Below, in pieces: positions 63,088 through 64,000 of a stretch of DNA of 64,000 nt; the stretch's first letter is position 1, and every line of letters begins with the position of its first letter. Position numbers and translations under genes: made by a program. The notes beneath the pieces were generated by a model that saw only the letters and a program-made list of their open reading frames with translations, was not told the DNA's origin and ran no database searches. The stretch is from an uncultured Paracoccaceae bacterium (GTDB lineage Bacteria; Pseudomonadota; Alphaproteobacteria; Rhodobacterales; Rhodobacteraceae): assembly GCA_947501025.1 (NCBI GenBank), contig CANMUM010000004.1, forward strand, positions 1-64,000, read 5' to 3'.

Positions 63088-63741
63088 TCATGGCTTGTTG
63101 CGTTCATCCGTGCCTATACGATGAGAAACAATATATTGATTACAAATCTTAGAGCTAAATTCTGAAGATAGGTTTTTCAATGGGAAGGCACGCTCTTCAG
63201 CTTGATCAAACACTGTGACAACTTCTTGTGAATCAATCTCAGCATCCGTCATATTCTCATCATGCCCAGGGAAAATCCGAACTTCAACATCACCATTTAG
63301 CAAATTAACATCACAAACTTCTCCGCCTGTTGTTAAACGACTAAATGAAACAGTCTCATATCCCGAAACGATATATTTACCATCTCGATAAATCACCTTG
63401 AATACATTTCTCCATGAAGAGTTCCCACAGGTACCACAACCTTGGAAAATATTGAACCCACCATGTTCATTTGCCTCGACATCATCAAAATCTGAATTTA
63501 TTGAAAGCGGCAAAACTGCTACGATATCAGCACTATTTGGGTTACCCTCTTCGCTAAACTCATGAAAAACCAGCACACGTTCTAAGTTTTCAAAGGTCAC
63601 AACAGACACCCGATCTTGAATGCCGTCATTATTCAAATCTAATTGATAATCCATGAACAATGGCTCATCCAAGGGGATGGGTTGCGCATGTATAGAGACA
63701 GAACTCAAAAACAATCCTACAAAATACAAGCGCTTAATCAT
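63088..63741 (-). CDS. secreted protein with a calcium-binding-like motif, unknown
   Basis: The 217-residue protein has a Sec signal peptide ('MIKRLYFVGLFLSSVSIHA') and an early 'DLNNDGIQDRVSV', a calcium-coordinating loop of the EF-hand/FG-GAP type. 'FQGCGTCGNSSWRNVFKV' supplies a cysteine pair. The rest is beta-rich. I do not recognise a family. Its start abuts the glyoxalase stop (TAA-ATG), so the two are co-transcribed. Confidence 0.65.
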   Translation of the reverse strand: MIKRLYFVGLFLSSVSIHAQPIPLDEPLFMDYQLDLNNDGIQDRVSVVTFENLERVLVFHEFSEEGNPNSADIVAVLPLSINSDFDDVEANEHGGFNIFQGCGTCGNSSWRNVFKVIYRDGKYIVSGYETVSFSRLTTGGEVCDVNLLNGDVEVRIFPGHDENMTDAEIDSQEVVTVFDQAEERAFPLKNLSSEFSSKICNQYIVSHRIGTDERNKP

Positions 63742-64000
63742 TTACCATTCACCTATATTTTCCATACTCGCCCATGGTTCCTGAGGCTCAAGTTTCCCAT
63801 TTTGGAGTAGCTCAATTGAAACGCCATCAGGTGAACGTATAAATGCCATATGCCCATCGCGTGGGGGACGGTTGATCACAACGCCCGCATCCATAAACTT
63901 TTGGCAGGTTTCATAAATATTTTCGACTTGATAGGCGAGATGTCCAAAATTACGACCGCCCGAATATGCTTCCTCGCTTCCCCAATTATATGTCAACTCA
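63742..64000 (-). CDS. gloA: lactoylglutathione lyase (glyoxalase I), 5'-truncated by the window end
   Basis: Only the C-terminal 85 or so residues lie in the window. '[20 protein letters not shown]', '[20 protein letters not shown]' and '[13 protein letters not shown]' (with the catalytic Glu) are diagnostic of glyoxalase I, which converts methylglyoxal-glutathione adduct to lactoylglutathione. The N-terminal half is beyond the right edge. Confidence 0.92.
   Translation of the reverse strand, partial: ELTYNWGSEEAYSGGRNFGHLAYQVENIYETCQKFMDAGVVINRPPRDGHMAFIRSPDGVSIELLQNGKLEPQEPWASMENIGEW

Noticed and set aside
1-64000. CRISPR arrays, tRNA and rRNA genes, prophage and integron features
   Set aside because: I saw no regularly spaced repeats, no clover-leaf with a TTCRA arm outside genes, no rRNA-like stretches and no phage structural or integrase genes.

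Overview
This window is a dense, moderately AT-rich bacterial chromosome segment with no CRISPR array, intact insertion sequence, rRNA or recognisable tRNA. Gene content points to an alphaproteobacterium, probably a marine Rhodobacterales- or Hyphomicrobiales-type organism. The grounds are a corrinoid protein and a stand-alone homocysteine methyltransferase next to a DUF1638 protein, a DksA with only one of the four zinc-finger cysteines, CcmI, RuvX followed by a DUF1289 protein, a PIN gene overlapping an RlmI-like methyltransferase gene, and an ArsC plus aquaporin pair. The lineage is inferred from family knowledge, not from a marker phylogeny.

Layout. 1-12.3 kb: a TerB-like gene at the edge, an exported alpha/beta hydrolase, and a complete BMP-type (nucleoside) ABC importer (solute binder, two permeases, double ATPase). 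Then come DUF1638, an EamA transporter, a GST, the corrinoid protein and homocysteine methyltransferase (likely parts of a split methionine synthase), SufE and RNase D, all on the minus strand. 12.4-20.4 kb: a small lipoprotein, a DEAD-box helicase with a structured leader, 1.2 kb of decayed DNA with an IS3-like transposase remnant, a GNAT/MFS pair with a dead alcohol-dehydrogenase gene, and two membrane proteins. 20.4-25.4 kb: rpsB-tsf, then psuK-psuG (pseudouridine catabolism), DUF502 and LysE. 25.5-34 kb: AraC/GST, an oligopeptide-type solute binder, a candidate small RNA, 3-hydroxybutyrate dehydrogenase, ArsC plus aquaporin, and a patch where a very acidic protein gene lies between an intact XRE-cupin regulator and a copy of that regulator's 3' end. 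34-48 kb: mainly housekeeping genes (lytic transglycosylase, Mfd, exonuclease III, DksA, PIN/RlmI, CcmI, RuvX). 48.1-54.9 kb: a surface-polysaccharide locus with two glycosyltransferases, a uronate epimerase, a hydrolase-like protein and UDP-glucose dehydrogenase. 55-64 kb: a dead LysE gene, glnK-amtB, an MFS exporter, a SulP transporter with UspA, two more glycan genes, a secreted protein and a truncated glyoxalase.

How the parts fit. The nutrient themes are nucleoside, ammonium, peptide and anion uptake; homocysteine methylation through a corrinoid carrier; pseudouridine salvage; and 3-hydroxybutyrate use. UDP-glucose dehydrogenase plus a UDP-glucuronate-4-epimerase-like enzyme would supply UDP-glucuronate and UDP-galacturonate to the adjacent glycosyltransferases. 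Gene decay is visible at four places: an ADH with two nonsense codons and two frameshifts, a shattered LysE, an IS3 remnant, and XRE and SDR tails. This suggests a genome losing accessory genes by point mutation and small indels.

I found no clearly new defence or mobile system. The most interesting items are a predicted small RNA of about 73 nt with its own promoter and terminator (29118-29191), the duplication scar around the acidic EF-hand-like protein (31295-32763), the structured helicase leader (12780-12989), and the unassigned proteins of the polysaccharide locus.
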